Source of the DNA: Candidatus Peribacteraceae bacterium
GTDB taxonomy: Bacteria > Patescibacteriota > Gracilibacteria > Peribacterales > Peribacteraceae
Direction: 5' to 3'
DNA: 64,000 nucleotides
NCBI GenBank assembly: GCA_018061945.1
Contig: JAGOTD010000002.1
Span: 248,001 to 312,000 of the forward strand
Numbering within the stretch: the stretch's first letter is position 1; every line of letters begins with the position of its first letter. Below, piece by piece: positions 62,329 through 64,000 of this stretch. The position numbers and the translations under genes are program-made. A model generated the notes under the pieces. The model saw only the letters and a list, made by a program, of their open reading frames with translations, was not told where the DNA came from and did no database searches.

Positions 62329-63702
62329 ATGAAACGATTCCTCCTCCCATTCCTCTCGCAAAAACGCATCGCCGGTGGCGCTCTGGTGCTGGCTGTTACA
62401 CAATTTGCCGCATCTATCTGCGGATTTCTGCGCGACCGTGCATTCTCGGTGATGTTTCCGATTCAGAATGATCCTATCGGTGTTGCATCGGTCTACATTG
62501 CAGCCTTTCGCCCGAGTGATCTACTGTTTCAGTTGTTTGTCATGAGCTCGCTGAGTGTGATTCTCGTGCCATTTTTAGCGAGCCACCTGGCACACGACCG
62601 GCGCGATGAAATGAACCGTGTCACCTGCAGTATCCTCGTTATTTTCGGCTCCGTCTTTGGCGTCATCATTCTACTTACGGGTTTGTTCTTTCCGATGCTT
62701 GCACCGTATCTGGTCAAATTCACTGGGCCAAGCCTGGCGCTTTACATTCAATTTGGTCGCTTTGCACTGATCACCAATGCGCTATTTGTACTGGGTAATA
62801 CTCTCGGCCAATATTTGATCGCCGTCCAAAAATATTGGATCTACGGCATCACCCCAATCATCTGGGCGTTTGGAACGATTGGCGGCATCTATTTCCTCAC
62901 GCCACACTTTGGACCGATTGGAGTGATGTACGGCACTGTGATCGGTACTGCTGCCTACATTATGGGCCGACTCTACGGCGCCTATAAAAGCGGTTTTCGT
63001 TTTATGCTGCCCACAACCGGCTTTTTACATGCGGATGTAGCGGAAATGGGCTGGCTGATTATCCCACGCATGATGGCGCTCGGCGCGCTGCAACTCCAGC
63101 TCTTACTGATCGATCGTCTGGGCTCTGGTCTTGGCAACGGAATTGTTGCCATCAATCAATTTGCCAGTAATTTTGAGTCGGTTATTCCCGGCATTGCGGG
63201 CATCGCCATTGCTCAATCCATTTTCTCACTGCTCGGTCAAGCGCATGCCAAAGGTGAAACGCAGCAATTTTGGAGCTACATCAAAAAGGGGATTGGGCTC
63301 AACCTCGCCCTCACCATTCCGGGAGCCATTGCTATGGCACTGCTTACATCCGTTGCGGCGTGGCTTTTGCATTTGCAACCGGCTGTCAGTTCGGTCTTCC
63401 AAACATCGCTTCTTATTTACGCCATTGCCGTCCCGTTTGAAGGAGTCAATCATATTCTCCTGCGCGCATTCTACTCGATGAAAAATACACTCACACCTGC
63501 CATCACAACAGCTCTCAGCGCCGCCTGTGGTATATCGGCCGGCTACTTACTGGTGAGCACCTACGGCATCTACGCCCTGGCCATCGCGTATATTGTCACA
63601 CAAAGTATGCAGACACTCTTTTTAAGCGTTGGATTGGTGATGGATTCACGAGCGCAGAAACGAATCACGAATTACGAAGTACGAAGTACGAACTTGTCGT
63701 AA
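62329..63702 (+). CDS. murJ: Lipid II flippase MurJ (MviN)
   Basis: MurJ moves lipid II across the membrane for wall synthesis. The 457 residues carry the MVF-type pattern: GALVLAVTQFAASICGFLRDRAFS, RPSDLLFQLFVMSSLSVILVPFLA, a membrane segment with GNTLGQYLIAVQKYW, and about 13-14 helices. The TACAAT box lies 7 nt before the ATG, a leaderless start. The last dozen or so residues (KRITNYEVRSTNLS) are encoded by the arm of an intergenic repeat, so the tail is probably not part of the ancestral protein. Confidence 0.95.
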   Translation: MKRFLLPFLSQKRIAGGALVLAVTQFAASICGFLRDRAFSVMFPIQNDPIGVASVYIAAFRPSDLLFQLFVMSSLSVILVPFLASHLAHDRRDEMNRVTCSILVIFGSVFGVIILLTGLFFPMLAPYLVKFTGPSLALYIQFGRFALITNALFVLGNTLGQYLIAVQKYWIYGITPIIWAFGTIGGIYFLTPHFGPIGVMYGTVIGTAAYIMGRLYGAYKSGFRFMLPTTGFLHADVAEMGWLIIPRMMALGALQLQLLLIDRLGSGLGNGIVAINQFASNFESVIPGIAGIAIAQSIFSLLGQAHAKGETQQFWSYIKKGIGLNLALTIPGAIAMALLTSVAAWLLHLQPAVSSVFQTSLLIYAIAVPFEGVNHILLRAFYSMKNTLTPAITTALSAACGISAGYLLVSTYGIYALAIAYIVTQSMQTLFLSVGLVMDSRAQKRITNYEVRSTNLS

Positions 63703-63713
63703 TTCGAGATTCA
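63659..63713. repeat. CGAATTACGAA-word inverted repeat overlapping the murJ 3' end
   Basis: CGAATCACGAATTACGAAG, TACGAAGTACG and the opposite CGTAATTCGAGATTC bracket a few bases. The left arm is inside the murJ frame and the stop TAA lies in the right arm. A CCTGCCCG..GGTGGG pair follows at about 63720-63752. Confidence 0.7.
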
Positions 63714-63762
63714 TATTCGCCTGCCCGCCGAAGCTCCGCAGAGCGTAGGTGGGTACTTCGAA

Positions 63763-63790
63763 AAAAGAGCACCCGTTTGGATGCTCTTTT
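63763..63790. terminator. Bidirectional terminator after murJ
   Basis: AAAAGAGCA (63763-63771) pairs with TGCTCTTTT (63782-63790) around a 10-nt loop. There are A's before and T's within the stem, and it lies between two convergent genes. Confidence 0.8.
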
Positions 63791-63809
63791 AGTATCGATA
63801 ATTTTAAAA

Positions 63810-64000
63810 CTAACGAATGGAGTTGCCGTCGTAGATCGTATTCGTCTTGGCCTTGGCCGTAACACGCAAGATCTTCGCCTGCTTTAAGTCTTGTGGATTG
63901 AGCGAAATGAACACATCTTTGCCGATGAGTGACAAAGCCTCCATGCCGAATACCTGATAGTTGATATTAATCTCGGTATCGCCATTGATGTCGTACATCA
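63810..64000 (-). CDS. C-terminal fragment of a gene continuing past the window
   Basis: About 63 residues are visible, ending LRVTAKAKTNTIYDGNSIR. They are mostly beta-strand-like (GDTEININYQVFGMEALSLI, GKDVFISLNP). An internal ATG at 63998 exists, but the real start is probably beyond the edge. Too little remains to name a family. Confidence 0.5.
   Translation of the reverse strand, partial: MYDINGDTEININYQVFGMEALSLIGKDVFISLNPQDLKQAKILRVTAKAKTNTIYDGNSIR

Noticed and set aside
63665-63865. Minus-strand frame across the murJ end
   Set aside because: It runs through the repeat and the terminator and overlaps a better-supported partial gene.

Overview
The window is a compact, almost fully coding stretch of a bacterial chromosome of roughly even base composition. 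The gene set suggests a Patescibacteria/CPR lineage. It holds many short intergenic spaces, single orphan ribosomal and division genes, promoters that lie directly against start codons, very large cysteine- and serine-rich surface proteins, and a peptidoglycan toolkit (MurC, MurJ, PBP1C, L,D-transpeptidase, LCP, VanW). UGA is used as a stop (for example in the ATGA overlaps at 9736 and 42139), so this is code 11 and not the UGA=Gly code of Gracilibacteria/Absconditabacteria. A Peregrinibacteria/Peribacteria-like host would fit, but that is inference from gene style only.

Layout. 1-9,000: tRNA-Ser, a membrane protein, an L,D-transpeptidase, a GT4 glycosyltransferase, an alpha/beta-hydrolase-like protein, rsmH with an FtsL-like gene, pyruvate kinase and a PMT-type mannosyltransferase. 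9,200-12,100: two coupled cysteine-rich secreted proteins. 12,280-16,400: tRNA-Arg, a DUF4870 protein, pyrH-frr, a PurQ with an odd C-terminal extension, and a TrmH-family methylase. 16,400-22,100: hypotheticals, a protein with duplicated GspF/PilC-type N-terminal domains, a lipoprotein, an M29 aminopeptidase and a DsbA-like protein whose two halves are in reversed order. 22,400-31,040: a 2,063-residue alpha-2-macroglobulin and its usual partner PBP1C. 31,360-34,500: response regulator, histidine kinase and LCP protein. 34,880-39,570: a giant multi-domain surface protein. 39,670-45,000: a CheD-like protein, tRNA-Phe, an MBOAT/SGNH O-acetylation pair and Obg. 45,070-48,180: CIRCE-controlled dnaK, a small membrane protein followed by three micro-ORFs encoding related 11-residue motifs, and a 42-residue basic peptide. 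48,260-56,450: GAPDH, AP endonuclease, a TrpR/YerC-like regulator, CCA transferase, VanW, a Ser/Thr kinase, tRNA-Ile(UAU), a RhuM-like protein and bL27. 56,740-64,000: tRNA-fMet, FtsB-like, MurC, a PEGA protein, PurL, MurJ and a gene fragment at the edge.

Functionally, most genes serve a Gram-positive-like or didermless cell surface: making and flipping lipid II, crosslinking and decorating the wall, attaching polymers (LCP, MBOAT), and displaying large adhesin-like or protease-trapping proteins. PurL and PurQ imply that at least one purine-synthesis step is retained.

The least expected content lies between and around the genes. (1) Micro-ORFs at 47681-47866 encode near-identical peptides that differ mostly at synonymous sites. 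(2) A palindromic tRNA trailer pairs with the CCA end of the tRNA itself. (3) Several families of word-like inverted repeats frame intergenic regions and sometimes supply stop codons or C-terminal residues. (4) Minus-10 boxes recur 6-8 nt before start codons, implying widespread leaderless transcripts. (5) The DsbA-like protein appears to be circularly permuted.
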